Source of the DNA: Nocardioides sediminis | GTDB lineage: Bacteria > Actinomycetota > Actinomycetes > Propionibacteriales > Nocardioidaceae | Length of the DNA stretch: 64,000 nt | Assembly (NCBI RefSeq): GCF_003047295.1 | Contig: NZ_PZYZ01000008.1 | Location: forward strand, 62,001-126,000 | Reading direction: 5' to 3' | In this document: positions 56,001-64,000 of the stretch, in pieces | Numbering within the stretch: position 1 is the stretch's first letter | How the letters are laid out: each line of letters starts with the position of its first letter | Translations under genes and position numbers: made by a program | Notes under the pieces: model-generated | Seen by the model: the letters and a program-made list of their open reading frames with translations, nothing else | Told to the model about the DNA's origin: nothing | Database searches by the model: none

Positions 56001-57245
56001 CTACTTCAGGAAGTCCGGGACGTCGAGGTCGTCGTCGTCGAACTGCACGGGACGGCTCGGCCGCGACGGCTCCTGCCGGGCGGGCGCGGCCTGCTGGGGC
56101 TGGGCCGGCCGCTGGGCCTGGGTGGGCTGGGACTGCTGCGCGGGCTGGGCGGCGGGACGCGAGGGCTCGAAGGTCTGGCTCGCGGCCGTGGTGGCGGGAC
56201 GCTGGGAGGCGACCTGCTGGGCGGCGGCGCGGGTCTCGGCCTGGGACTGCACCGGCGTGGTGGGACGCAGGACGTTGCCCTCCTGGCGCCGCTTGGGCAT
56301 GCCGCCGTCGAAGCCGGCCGCGATGACCGTGACCCGGACCTCGTCGCCGAGGGCGTCGTCGATGGTCGCGCCGAAGATGATGTTGGCCTCGGCGTGCGCG
56401 GCCTGGGAGACCAGTGCCGCGGCCTCGTTGATCTCGAAGAGCCCGAGGTCGGAGCCACCCGCGATGGACAGCAGCACGCCGTGCGCGCCCTCGATGCTCG
56501 CCTCGAGCAGCGGGGAGGAGACCGCCATCTCCGCCGCCTGGACCGCGCGGTCGTCGCCGCGGGCCGAGCCGATGCCCATGAGGGCCGAGCCGGCGTTGGC
56601 CATCACGGACTTCACGTCGGCGAAGTCGAGGTTGATCAGGCCGGGGGTGGTGATGAGGTCGGTGATGCCCGAGACGCCCTGGAGCAGCACCTGGTCGGCC
56701 TGCTTGAACGCGTCGAGCACCGAGACGCTGCGGTCGCTGATCGACAGGAGCCGGTCGTTGGGGATCACGATGAGGGTGTCGACCTCTTCGCGGAGCTGGC
56801 TGATGCCCTCCTCCGCGGAGTTGGCGCGCCGGCGGCCCTCAAAGGCGAACGGGCGGGTCACGACACCGATGGTCAGCGCGCCCAGCGAGCGCGCGATGCG
56901 CGCCACCACGGGGGCTCCGCCGGTGCCGGTGCCGCCACCCTCGCCGGCCGTCACGAAGACCATGTCGGCCCCCTTGATGACCTCTTCGATCTCGTCGGCG
57001 TGGTCCTCGGCGGCCTTGGCGCCCACCTCGGGGTTGGCGCCGGCACCGAGGCCGCGGGTGAGCTCGCGGCCGATGTCGAGCTTGACGTCGGCGTCGCTCA
57101 TCAGGAGGGCCTGGGCGTCGGTGTTGATGGCGATGAACTCGACGCCCTTGAGGCCGACCTCGATCATCCGGTTGACGGCGTTGACGCCGCCTCCACCGAT
57201 ACCCACGACCTTGATGATCGCCAGGTAGTTCTGTGCTGCTGCCAC
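56001..57245 (-). CDS. ftsZ: Cell-division GTPase FtsZ
   Basis: A 414-residue tubulin homologue that forms the Z-ring. It has [15 protein letters not shown] at the start, the GTP signature [16 protein letters not shown] near residue 100, the T7 loop [12 protein letters not shown] near residue 210 and a Pro/Gln-rich linker ending in [11 protein letters not shown], the tail that binds SepF and FtsW. The GTG at 57245 ([11 protein letters not shown]) is the conserved actinobacterial start. Its promoter region 57246-57612 carries TTGACA near 57371-57376 on the minus strand and paired palindromes. Confidence 0.97.
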   Translation of the reverse strand: MAAAQNYLAIIKVVGIGGGGVNAVNRMIEVGLKGVEFIAINTDAQALLMSDADVKLDIGRELTRGLGAGANPEVGAKAAEDHADEIEEVIKGADMVFVTAGEGGGTGTGGAPVVARIARSLGALTIGVVTRPFAFEGRRRANSAEEGISQLREEVDTLIVIPNDRLLSISDRSVSVLDAFKQADQVLLQGVSGITDLITTPGLINLDFADVKSVMANAGSALMGIGSARGDDRAVQAAEMAVSSPLLEASIEGAHGVLLSIAGGSDLGLFEINEAAALVSQAAHAEANIIFGATIDDALGDEVRVTVIAAGFDGGMPKRRQEGNVLRPTTPVQSQAETRAAAQQVASQRPATTAASQTFEPSRPAAQPAQQSQPTQAQRPAQPQQAAPARQEPSRPSRPVQFDDDDLDVPDFLK

Positions 57246-57612
57246 GGCTGCAGGCCTCTCTCGGGTACTGGTCCGGCTCGTGCCGGATGGGTCTGGTCGT
57301 CGGACGCTCGGTGGACGGTCACTCCCTCGGGGCCCCGGAACTCTAACCGTGAACCTGAGGGTTATAGTTATGTCAACCTCGCGTTGCAGATGACAGTAGG
57401 GATGCCGGGCCGACGGATGTCGCCGACACGCCCGTGTCGCCGACATTTCCGAAGTTCTCGAGAGTTCGCACAGCGCGTCGGTCGTCCGGCGACCCGCGGC
57501 CCGGTGGGCGGTGGGTGAGCCACCTTCTCGATGGCCGCGACCGTGGCTGGCTCACCGCCACTCGGCGGGTCGGCGGGGACACGCCGGGAGCGTCGACGTA
57601 CGACGGTGAGCG
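57246..57612 (-). promoter_or_regulatory. ftsQ-ftsZ intergenic control region
   Basis: The 367 bases hold no gene. Nearest ftsZ is TTGACATAACTATAACC, an actinobacterial ftsZ promoter-like block about 125 bases upstream of the start, followed by AACC-x-GGTT-like repeats. At 57417-57446 two 14-base arms (ATGTCGCCGACACG and its complement with one mismatch) are separated by two bases, containing two copies of the palindrome TGTCGCCGACA. Further up, GGTGAGCCA at 57514-57522 pairs with TGGCTCACC at 57548-57556. These may be operators, or part of a terminator for the mur-ftsQ message. Confidence 0.6.
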
Positions 57613-58377
57613 TCAGCTGGGACGGGTGATGGGGCTCTCCGGCACGCTCACGTCGTAGACCTGCGCGCGCTGCGCGGCCAGGAGCTCGGGCAGCACGCGC
57701 GCCTTGAGCTCCGACTGCTCCGCGCTCCCCCACAGCACCTGGCGTCCGTCGCGCAGGACGAGGGTGATCTGGTCGATGGTCTGCACCTCGACGTGATCGA
57801 CCCGGGCGGCAAGGTCGGCGGGCAGGACCGCGACGACGCCGGCCGCCTCGGCGAGCGCGTCGGCGCCCGTGGACGTGGTGGGGCGCACGCGCGGCATCCC
57901 GCGCGGGGCGTTGCGGTAGTCGCGGAAGACCACGCCCGTCGCGTCGAGCCCGCGCAGCCGCCCGCCGAGCTCGACGACCGCGACCGCGGTGCGCTCGGTC
58001 ACGTCGATGCGCACGCCGTCGGGCCAGGACCGGGTGACGTCCACGTCCTCGACCTCGGCCAGGACGGCGACGCGGCGGGAGATGGCCTCGAGGTCGACGG
58101 TGGCCAGCTGCTCCCCCATCGGGACCTGCGCGACGGCGAGCACGCGGTCGGGGCCCAGCAGCCGGTTGCCGTCCACCGTCACCTTGGTGACGGAGAGGAC
58201 GGCGGAGAAGAACACCAGCCAGACGGCAGTGGCCACGAGCGCGACGAGCGCCAGCGCGGCCACGACGATGCGCCACCGCATCCACCGGCGGGCCCACTGG
58301 CGCCGGGCGAACCGTCGGCGGTCCCGCTGCTCGCGGCGCTGCTCCTCGGTGAGCCGGGTGTCGGTCGCGCTAGCCAC
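57613..58377 (-). CDS. ftsQ: Cell-division protein FtsQ
   Basis: A 254-residue bitopic divisome protein that joins FtsL and FtsB. A basic cytoplasmic tail (EEQRREQRDRRRFARRQW) is followed by one membrane segment (IVVAALALVALVATAVWLVFF) and the extracellular POTRA domain, opening LSVTKVTVDGNRLLGPDRVLAVAQVPMGEQL. The beta domain follows with VDVTRSWPDGVRIDVTERTAVAV. The GTG start overlaps the murC stop by 8 bases. Confidence 0.94.
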   Translation of the reverse strand: MASATDTRLTEEQRREQRDRRRFARRQWARRWMRWRIVVAALALVALVATAVWLVFFSAVLSVTKVTVDGNRLLGPDRVLAVAQVPMGEQLATVDLEAISRRVAVLAEVEDVDVTRSWPDGVRIDVTERTAVAVVELGGRLRGLDATGVVFRDYRNAPRGMPRVRPTTSTGADALAEAAGVVAVLPADLAARVDHVEVQTIDQITLVLRDGRQVLWGSAEQSELKARVLPELLAAQRAQVYDVSVPESPITRPS

Positions 58378-59788
58378 GGGCGTCCCGCAGGAGCTCGAGC
58401 ACCCGGGGCCCGAGCGCGGTCACGCTGCCCGCGCCGAGCGTGAGCACGAGGTCGCCGGGACGGGCGCGGGTGACGAGAGCGCGGGGCACCGCGTCCATGT
58501 CGGGCTCGAACAGCACGTGCTCGGCGGCCAGCGGCACGGCATCGGCGACCAGCGCCCCGGTGACGGCGGGGTCCGGGTCCTCGCGGGCGAGGTAGACGTC
58601 CAGCACGACGACCTCGTCGGCGGCGCCCAGCGCGACGCCCATCTGCTCGCCGAAGATCCTCGTGCGGGAGACCAGGTGCGGCTGGTAGGCCACGACGAGG
58701 CGCCCGTCGCCCACCACGGCGCGCGCGGCCTGAAGGTCGCCGGCGATCTCCACCGGGTGGTGGGCGTAGGAGTCGTAGACCCGGACGCCGCCGGCCTCGC
58801 CCTTGAGCTCCATGCGACGGCCGGTGCCGGTGAAGCCCCCGAGGCCCTCCAGGAGGGCCGACGCGTCGTACCCCAGCCGCAGGCCGACGGCCAGCGCGGC
58901 CAGGGCGTCGAGCAGGTAGTGACGGCCGGGGATGCGCAGGACCAGGTCGCCGACCGCCTCGCCCCCACGGAGCACACGTCCGCGCGAGGTCGTGCCCTCG
59001 AAGGCGACGTCCTCCAGGCGCAGGTCGCAGTCCCTGCCCTCGCCCACGGTGATGACCTCGAGTCCGTCGCGCCGGGCGTGCGCGGCGAGGTCGGCGGCCC
59101 CGGCGTCGTCACCGACCACGACGAGGAACCCGTCGGGGTCGATCGTGCCGGCGAACTCCTCGAAGGCGGCGTGGTAGGCCTCCTCGGTCCCCCAGTTGTC
59201 GAGGTGGTCGGCCTCGACGTTGGTGACGATGGCCGCGTGCGGGCGGTAGACGAGGAAGGCGCCGTCGCTCTCGTCGGCCTCGGCCACGAACAGGTCGTCG
59301 CTGCCGGCGTCGGCGTTGCGACCGGTCGCGGTGAGCACCCCGCCCACGGCGTACGTCGGGTCGGCGCCCGCGGCGAGCAGCGCGCTGGTGAGCAGGCCGG
59401 TGGTGGTGGTCTTGCCGTGCGTGCCGGCGACCGCCAGCACCCGTCGGCCGGCCATCACCGCGGCCAGCCCCGCCGAGCGGGGCAGCACCCGCAGGCCGCG
59501 CCGCCCGGCCTCGAGGACCTCCGGGTTGTCCTCGCGGGCGGCGGTCGTGACGACCACGGTGTCCGCGTCACCGAGGTGGGCGGCGTCGTAGCCGAGGTGG
59601 CAGGTCACGCCGAGCTCGCGCAGCGCCGGCAGGAAGGGGGTGTCCTGGTCGTCGCTGCCGCTCACGGGCACGCCCTGGGCGGCCATGATCCGCGCGATCG
59701 CGGACAGGCCGGCGCCGCCGATGCCGATGAAGTGCACCCTCCCCAGCCGGTCGGCCGGGAGCAGCACGTCGGGGACGGGCACCCTCAC
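58370..59788 (-). CDS. murC: UDP-N-acetylmuramate--L-alanine ligase
   Basis: The first Mur ligase, adding L-alanine to UDP-MurNAc. The 472-residue protein has the Rossmann opening VHFIGIGGAGLSAIARIM, the ATP-binding AGTHGKTTTTGLLTSAL near residue 120, EADESDGAFL and the C-terminal DSYAHHPVEIAGDL. The GTG start overlaps the murG stop by four bases (GTGA). With MurD, MurG and MraY it makes lipid II. Confidence 0.97.
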   Translation of the reverse strand: MRVPVPDVLLPADRLGRVHFIGIGGAGLSAIARIMAAQGVPVSGSDDQDTPFLPALRELGVTCHLGYDAAHLGDADTVVVTTAAREDNPEVLEAGRRGLRVLPRSAGLAAVMAGRRVLAVAGTHGKTTTTGLLTSALLAAGADPTYAVGGVLTATGRNADAGSDDLFVAEADESDGAFLVYRPHAAIVTNVEADHLDNWGTEEAYHAAFEEFAGTIDPDGFLVVVGDDAGAADLAAHARRDGLEVITVGEGRDCDLRLEDVAFEGTTSRGRVLRGGEAVGDLVLRIPGRHYLLDALAALAVGLRLGYDASALLEGLGGFTGTGRRMELKGEAGGVRVYDSYAHHPVEIAGDLQAARAVVGDGRLVVAYQPHLVSRTRIFGEQMGVALGAADEVVVLDVYLAREDPDPAVTGALVADAVPLAAEHVLFEPDMDAVPRALVTRARPGDLVLTLGAGSVTALGPRVLELLRDARG

Positions 59789-60867
59789 GGTGTCCTCACC
59801 CGGGCGACCTCCAGCACGATGCGGGCCAGCTTCTCGTCGGCGTCGCGCGGCACCAGCGCAGCGGCGGCCGCGCCCATCCGCGCGAGCCGCTCGGAGTCGT
59901 TGGCCAGGCCCGGGATGGTCGCGGCCACCCACTCGGGGGTGAGCGCGTCGTTGCCCACCAGCAGCGCTCCCCCGGCGTCGACGACGCTGCGGGCGTTGAG
60001 CGCCTGCTCGCCGTTGCCGATCGGGAGCGGGACGAAGACCGCCGGCAGTCCGACCGCGGCCGCCTCGGTGAGGCTGGAGGCGCCGGAGCGGCAGATCACC
60101 AGGTCGGCGGCGGCGTAGGCCAGGTCCATCCGGTCGACGAACCCGAGCACCTTGTAGGGCACGCCCGTGGGGACCGGGTGCGCCTCGCCCTTGGGCCCGA
60201 CCACGTGCAGGACCTGGACCCCCGCCGCGGCGAGTGCCTCGGCGGCGGCGGAGACGGACTGGTTGAGCTGGCGGGCGCCCTGGGACCCGCCCGTGACGAG
60301 CAGGGTGGGCCGGTCGGCGTCCAGGCCGAAGAACCGGCGGGCGCCGTCGCGGGCGGCGGCGCGGTCCAGCGTCGAGATCATCCGGCGGATCGGCAGGCCG
60401 ACGTGCTCGGCCCGCGGCAGCGGGGTGCCCGGGAAGCTCACGGCCACCCGGTCGGCGACCCGGGCACCGACCTTGTTGGCCAGGCCGGGCAGCGCGTTCT
60501 GCTCGTGGACGACGAGCGGCAGCCTGCGACGTCGCGCGGCGAGGTAGGCCGGCATGGAGACGTAGCCGCCGTAGCCGACGACGACGTCGGGCCGGACGGT
60601 GTCGACGACCTCGAGCGTGCGGCGTACGGCGTCGCGCAGGCGCAGCGGGACCCGCAGCAGCTCACCGGACGGCTTGCGCGGCAGCGGCACCGGCGGCACG
60701 AGGTGCAGCGGGTAGCCGGCCTGCGGGACCACGGTGTTCTCCAGCCCGCGGGGCGTGCCGAGGCAGTGGATCTCGACGGTCGGGTCGAGCCGCCGCAGGG
60801 CGTCGGCGGTGGCGATCAGGGGCGAGGTGTGGCCGGCGGTGCCGCCGCCGGCGAGGAGTACGCGCAT
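59785..60867 (-). CDS. murG: UDP-GlcNAc:lipid I N-acetylglucosaminyltransferase
   Basis: A 360-residue GT-B enzyme (family GT28) on the inner face of the membrane that turns lipid I into lipid II. LLAGGGTAGHTSPLIATADALRR at the N-terminus, VVGYGGYVSMPAYLAARR, HEQNALPGLANKVGARVA, VTGGSQGARQLNQSV and ICRSGASSLTEAAAVGLPAVFVPLP are the conserved blocks. The ATG starts 28 bases after the ftsW stop. Confidence 0.97.
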   Translation of the reverse strand: MRVLLAGGGTAGHTSPLIATADALRRLDPTVEIHCLGTPRGLENTVVPQAGYPLHLVPPVPLPRKPSGELLRVPLRLRDAVRRTLEVVDTVRPDVVVGYGGYVSMPAYLAARRRRLPLVVHEQNALPGLANKVGARVADRVAVSFPGTPLPRAEHVGLPIRRMISTLDRAAARDGARRFFGLDADRPTLLVTGGSQGARQLNQSVSAAAEALAAAGVQVLHVVGPKGEAHPVPTGVPYKVLGFVDRMDLAYAAADLVICRSGASSLTEAAAVGLPAVFVPLPIGNGEQALNARSVVDAGGALLVGNDALTPEWVAATIPGLANDSERLARMGAAAAALVPRDADEKLARIVLEVARVRTP

Positions 60868-60895
60868 CAGGAGAAACCTATCGGGGCGGGGAGGC

Positions 60896-62182
60896 TCAGC
60901 GTGCGCCCGGCGCGGACAGGCCCACCGAGCGGTTGCGGCGTCGCGCCGCCAGGGCCGCGGCGGCCTCGGGCTCGCGCCGGGCGAAGCCCACGAGCAGGCC
61001 CAGCGCGACCAGGGAGGGCAGGAGCGCCGAGCCGCCGTAGGAGACGAGCGGCAGCGGGATGCCGATGACGGGCAGCACCGTGAGCACCATGCCCACGTTG
61101 ATCATCATCTGCCCCAGCAGCCAGACCACGATGCCGAAGGACATGTAGCGCACGAACGGCTCGGCCGTCCGCGAGGCGATCCGGATCGCGGCGAACGCGA
61201 TGGTGAAGAACAGGCCGATCACGAGCAGGGTGCCGACGAGGCCGAGCTCCTCGCCGAGGACGGCGAAGATGAAGTCGTTGTGGGCCTCGGGGAGGCCGCC
61301 CCACTTCTGCGTGGAGGCGCCGATGCCCTGGCCGAACCACCCGCCCGTGGAGAGGGCGTAGAGACCGTGGGCGGGCTGCCAGCCGGTGTCGAGGTAGTCC
61401 TTGAACGGGTCGGAGAAGTTGGTGATGCGCTGGAGCCGCTCGGCGTCCATGGCCGCGAGGAAGATGACCGCGACGCCGATGATGGAGATGCTCAGCACGA
61501 AGAACCGTGGCGGCGCGCCGACCACCCAGAGCATGCCGAGCAGGATCGCGAACAGCACCAGCGCGGTGCCCAGGTCGCGGCCGACGATGACCAGGCCGGT
61601 GGCCATCAGCAGGCCGGGGACCACCGGGATCATGATCTCGTGGACGCGGCCCAGCCGGCGTTCCTTGCGGGCGTAGATGTTGGCGGCCCACAGGACCAGG
61701 CCGAGCTTGGCGATCTCGGAGGGCTGGATGGCGAGCGGACCGACGGCCAGCCAGTTCTGGTTGCCGTTGCGCTCGACCCCGAGGAACGCGGTCAGCAGCA
61801 GCAGGACCAGCGACAGGATGTAGGCCGGCCACGCCATCCGGCGGATCCAGGCGTGCGACATCCGCGAGGCGATGAACGCGCACGGGAGGCCGAGCAGCAC
61901 CCACATCAGCTGGCGCTTGACGATCGCGTAGGAGTCGCCGGTGGTCTTGTAGGCGTCCACGCTGGAGGAGCTCAGCACCATCATCAGCCCGATGGTCAGC
62001 AGCATCGTCGAGGCGCCGAGGAGCAGGTAGTAGGACGACAACGGCCGGTCGAGCGCGTCGCCCAGGGCCCGCAGACCCTTGAGGCGGCGCAGGCCCGGCC
62101 GCGCCGAGATCCGGGGAAGCACGCGGGTCGGGGTGCCGACCTCGCTCGCCTCGGGATCGGCGCCCGGTGACAGGGTGGTCAT
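60896..62182 (-). CDS. ftsW: Septal peptidoglycan polymerase FtsW
   Basis: A 428-residue SEDS-family glycosyltransferase with about ten membrane segments that polymerises lipid II at the septum. WLAVGPLAIQPSEIAKLGLVLW, the catalytic-loop stretch GWQPAHGLYALSTGGWFGQGIGASTQKWGGLPEAHNDFIFAVLGEELGLVG and the late PLPLVSYGGSALLPSLVALGLL are the SEDS signatures. The N-terminal tail is Pro/Arg rich and cytoplasmic. Position between murD and murG fits FtsW rather than RodA. Confidence 0.95.
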   Translation of the reverse strand: MTTLSPGADPEASEVGTPTRVLPRISARPGLRRLKGLRALGDALDRPLSSYYLLLGASTMLLTIGLMMVLSSSSVDAYKTTGDSYAIVKRQLMWVLLGLPCAFIASRMSHAWIRRMAWPAYILSLVLLLLTAFLGVERNGNQNWLAVGPLAIQPSEIAKLGLVLWAANIYARKERRLGRVHEIMIPVVPGLLMATGLVIVGRDLGTALVLFAILLGMLWVVGAPPRFFVLSISIIGVAVIFLAAMDAERLQRITNFSDPFKDYLDTGWQPAHGLYALSTGGWFGQGIGASTQKWGGLPEAHNDFIFAVLGEELGLVGTLLVIGLFFTIAFAAIRIASRTAEPFVRYMSFGIVVWLLGQMMINVGMVLTVLPVIGIPLPLVSYGGSALLPSLVALGLLVGFARREPEAAAALAARRRNRSVGLSAPGAR

Positions 62183-62205
62183 CGCGGTCGCTCCTCCCTC
62201 CCGGC

Positions 62206-63669
62206 TCAGCTGCCGGTTCCCTCGATCCGGCGGTGGACCGCGGCGGCGAAGGCGTCGCCACGGGCGCCGTAGTTGGCGAACATGTCCATGGACGCGCACC
62301 CCGGCGCGAGCAGCACGGTGTCGCCCTCGCGAGCCAGCCGCGCAGCCGCGTCGACGACGCGCTCCATCGGGTCCCCAGTCTCCCCGTCGCCGATCTCGAT
62401 GACCGGCACATCGGGGGCGTGTCGCGAAAGGGCGTCGGCCACGACGTGGCGGTCCGCCCCGAGCAGCACGACACCGCGGAGCCGGCCCCGGACTGCCTGC
62501 ACGAGGTCGTCGAAGCGGGCGCCCTTGGCCAGGCCGCCGGCGATCCAGACGACCGGGTCGTAGGCCTGGAGCGACGACTGGGCGGCGTGCGGGTTGGTGG
62601 CCTTGGAGTCGTCCACCCAGGTGACTCCCCCGCTCTCGGCCACGTGCGCGATGCGGTGGCCGTCGGGGCGGAAGGCGCGCAGCCCGTCCCGGACCGCGGC
62701 CTGCGGGACGCCGTGGGACCGCGCCAGCGCGGCGGCCGCCAGGGCGTTGGCCACGAAGTGCGGGGCCGGGGACGCCAGGTCCGCGATGGTGCACAGCTCG
62801 GCGGCGCTGGTCGCCCGCTCCTCGATGAACGCCCGGTCCGCGAGGATGTCCTCCACCACGCCGACCATGCCGATCGAGGGCATGCCGAGGGTGAACCCGA
62901 TCGCCCGGGCCCCCTCCACCACGTCGGCCTCGGCCACCAGCCGCTCGGTGGCCGGGTCGGCGACGTTGTAGACGCACGCCCGGCTGACCCGCTCGTAGAT
63001 GCGGCCCTTGTCGGCGGCGTAGTCGCCCATGCCGCCCGGGTACCAGTCGAGGTGGTCGGGCGCGAGGTTGAGCACGGCCGCCGACTCCGCCGCCATGGAG
63101 TGCGTGTAGTGGAGCTGGAAGCTGGACAGCTCGACGGCCAGGACGTCGTACGGCTCGGGGTCCATGACGGCCTCGACGATCGGGCGCCCCACGTTGCCGA
63201 CGCACGCGCTGCGCAGCCCGGCGGCGCGCAGGATCGAGTCGAGCATCTGCACGGTCGTGGTCTTGCCGTTGGTGCCGGTGACGGCCAGCCACGGCGACGC
63301 GTGCTCGGGGTCACGGAGGCGCCAGGCGAGCTCGACCTCGCCCCACACCGGTACGCCGCGGGCGGCGGCCTGCGCGAGCAGCGGCGCGTCGGGGCGCCAG
63401 CCCGGCGAGGTGACGAGCACGTCGACGTCGTCGGGGAGCGTCGCCGTGGCGCCCGGCTCGAGGCGGACGCGCGCGCCGAGGCTCTCCAGGAGAGTGGCCT
63501 TCTCCGCCTTCTCGTCGCTGGTGGCCTCGTCGAGCGCCGTCACGTCGGCCCCGAGGAAGAGCAGGTTGTCGGCCGCGGCGAAGCCCGAGACGCCGAAGCC
63601 GGCGACGACGGCGCGCACGCCGTCCCACGGGCCGTGGCGGCCGAGCCGGTCGAGGTCTGGGGTGGTCAT
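62206..63669 (-). CDS. murD: UDP-N-acetylmuramoyl-L-alanine--D-glutamate ligase
   Basis: A 487-residue Mur ligase adding D-glutamate. [28 protein letters not shown] is the UDP-binding fold, [16 protein letters not shown] near residue 132 the ATP loop, [12 protein letters not shown] and [11 protein letters not shown] central segments and [11 protein letters not shown] the Asp/Lys pair of the last domain. The ATG overlaps the mraY stop by four bases (ATGA). Confidence 0.97.
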   Translation of the reverse strand: MTTPDLDRLGRHGPWDGVRAVVAGFGVSGFAAADNLLFLGADVTALDEATSDEKAEKATLLESLGARVRLEPGATATLPDDVDVLVTSPGWRPDAPLLAQAAARGVPVWGEVELAWRLRDPEHASPWLAVTGTNGKTTTVQMLDSILRAAGLRSACVGNVGRPIVEAVMDPEPYDVLAVELSSFQLHYTHSMAAESAAVLNLAPDHLDWYPGGMGDYAADKGRIYERVSRACVYNVADPATERLVAEADVVEGARAIGFTLGMPSIGMVGVVEDILADRAFIEERATSAAELCTIADLASPAPHFVANALAAAALARSHGVPQAAVRDGLRAFRPDGHRIAHVAESGGVTWVDDSKATNPHAAQSSLQAYDPVVWIAGGLAKGARFDDLVQAVRGRLRGVVLLGADRHVVADALSRHAPDVPVIEIGDGETGDPMERVVDAAARLAREGDTVLLAPGCASMDMFANYGARGDAFAAAVHRRIEGTGS

Positions 63670-64000
63670 CCGACGCCGGCCACCCATTCGGCGTAGAAGA
63701 CCCCGACCCCGGCGGCGACGCACAGGCCGGTGATGATCCAGAAGCGGATCACGATGGTGACCTGCTCCCAGCCGAGCATCTCGAAGTGGTGGTGCAGGGG
63801 CGTCATCCGGAACACCCGGTGGCCCGGCTGGACCCGGAAGACCGACCGGAAGAGCCCGCTGGCGCGGCTGACCTTGAAGACCGACACCTGGATCATCACC
63901 GAGAGGGTGACGGCCACGAACAGCCCGCCGATGATGACGAGCAGCAGCTCGGTGCGCGTCATGATCGCGAAGCCGGCCATCGCGCCGCCGAGCGCGAGCG
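63666..64000 (-). CDS. mraY: Phospho-N-acetylmuramoyl-pentapeptide transferase (partial, C-terminal)
   Basis: The C-terminal 110 residues of MraY, which makes lipid I on the membrane; the gene continues past the right edge. [28 protein letters not shown], then [27 protein letters not shown] (the histidine-rich active-site stretch) and a last membrane helix are clear. It is coupled to murD. The missing N-terminal part lies outside. Confidence 0.96.
   Translation of the reverse strand, partial: LALGGAMAGFAIMTRTELLLVIIGGLFVAVTLSVMIQVSVFKVSRASGLFRSVFRVQPGHRVFRMTPLHHHFEMLGWEQVTIVIRFWIITGLCVAAGVGVFYAEWVAGVG

Noticed and set aside
57514..57556. Terminator reading of the GGTGAGCCA/TGGCTCACC repeat after ftsQ
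   Set aside because: The 25-base loop and lack of a T run make it a weak terminator; I kept it only as part of the intergenic description.

Overview
The window is about 64 kb of very GC-rich bacterial chromosome from an actinobacterium, most likely a Nocardioides-like member of the Propionibacteriales. The clues are codon usage with G or C at almost every third position, many GTG and a few TTG starts, a DUF222/HNH (13E12-type) gene under a LexA box, a fadA2/fabG4/htdX block laid out as in Mycobacterium, a PyrR-type pyrimidine operon, and a division cluster with SepF, YggT and DivIVA and no outer-membrane genes. I see no rRNA, tRNA, CRISPR array, prophage or insertion sequence.

Layout. Positions 1-1923 (minus) hold the start of carB and all of carA. 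Positions 2064-11579 are a mixed accessory stretch: a secreted repeat protein, a YcaQ-like winged-helix protein, a methyltransferase, a HEAT-repeat/GT4 fusion followed by a GT1 glycosyltransferase, and several small enzymes. Positions 11602-14320 (minus) are pyrR-pyrB-pyrC. The same 42-nt PyrR-binding leader precedes both pyrR and carA, so an ancestral pyr operon seems to have been split by the 2-11.6 kb stretch with each half under its own copy of the control element.

Positions 14421-23229 are lipid metabolism: a fadA2-like thiolase divergent from fabG4-htdX, tesB and a PAC2 protein, then fadA-fadB for beta-oxidation behind a perfect inverted repeat. A 15-bp terminator hairpin follows fadB, then a neurotransmitter-symporter-type transporter with its 42-residue small subunit, a lipoprotein metalloprotease-like gene and dxs (isoprenoid precursors). 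Positions 28168-36704 are a second accessory stretch: SMP-30-like protein, a double-Nudix protein, GrpB, a P-loop kinase, GNAT enzymes, the SOS-boxed DUF222/HNH gene with a small coupled partner, DDAH and a hemerythrin-like protein.

Positions 36773-40459 (minus) are hisD-hisC-hisB-hisH, chained by 4-nt overlaps. After a Lon-domain protein, a YbaK-like deacylase and membrane proteins comes dnaE (43958-47515). From about 49 kb to the end everything lies on the minus strand and, read from 64000 downward, forms the cell-wall and division cluster: mraY, murD, ftsW, murG, murC, ftsQ, ftsZ, pgeF, yggS-like, sepF, yggT, divIVA, a histone-H1-like TraR/DksA protein, lspA, an RluD-type pseudouridine synthase and a GNAT/chorismate-mutase-like fusion. 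The first group makes lipid II and the divisome, while SepF, YggT and DivIVA organise septation and polar growth.

The points most worth following up are the duplicated PyrR leader, the LexA-boxed DUF222 gene with its small partner, the HEAT-GT4/GT1 pair, the GNAT/chorismate-mutase fusion, a secreted protein built from about nine 17-residue repeats, and paired palindromes between ftsQ and ftsZ.
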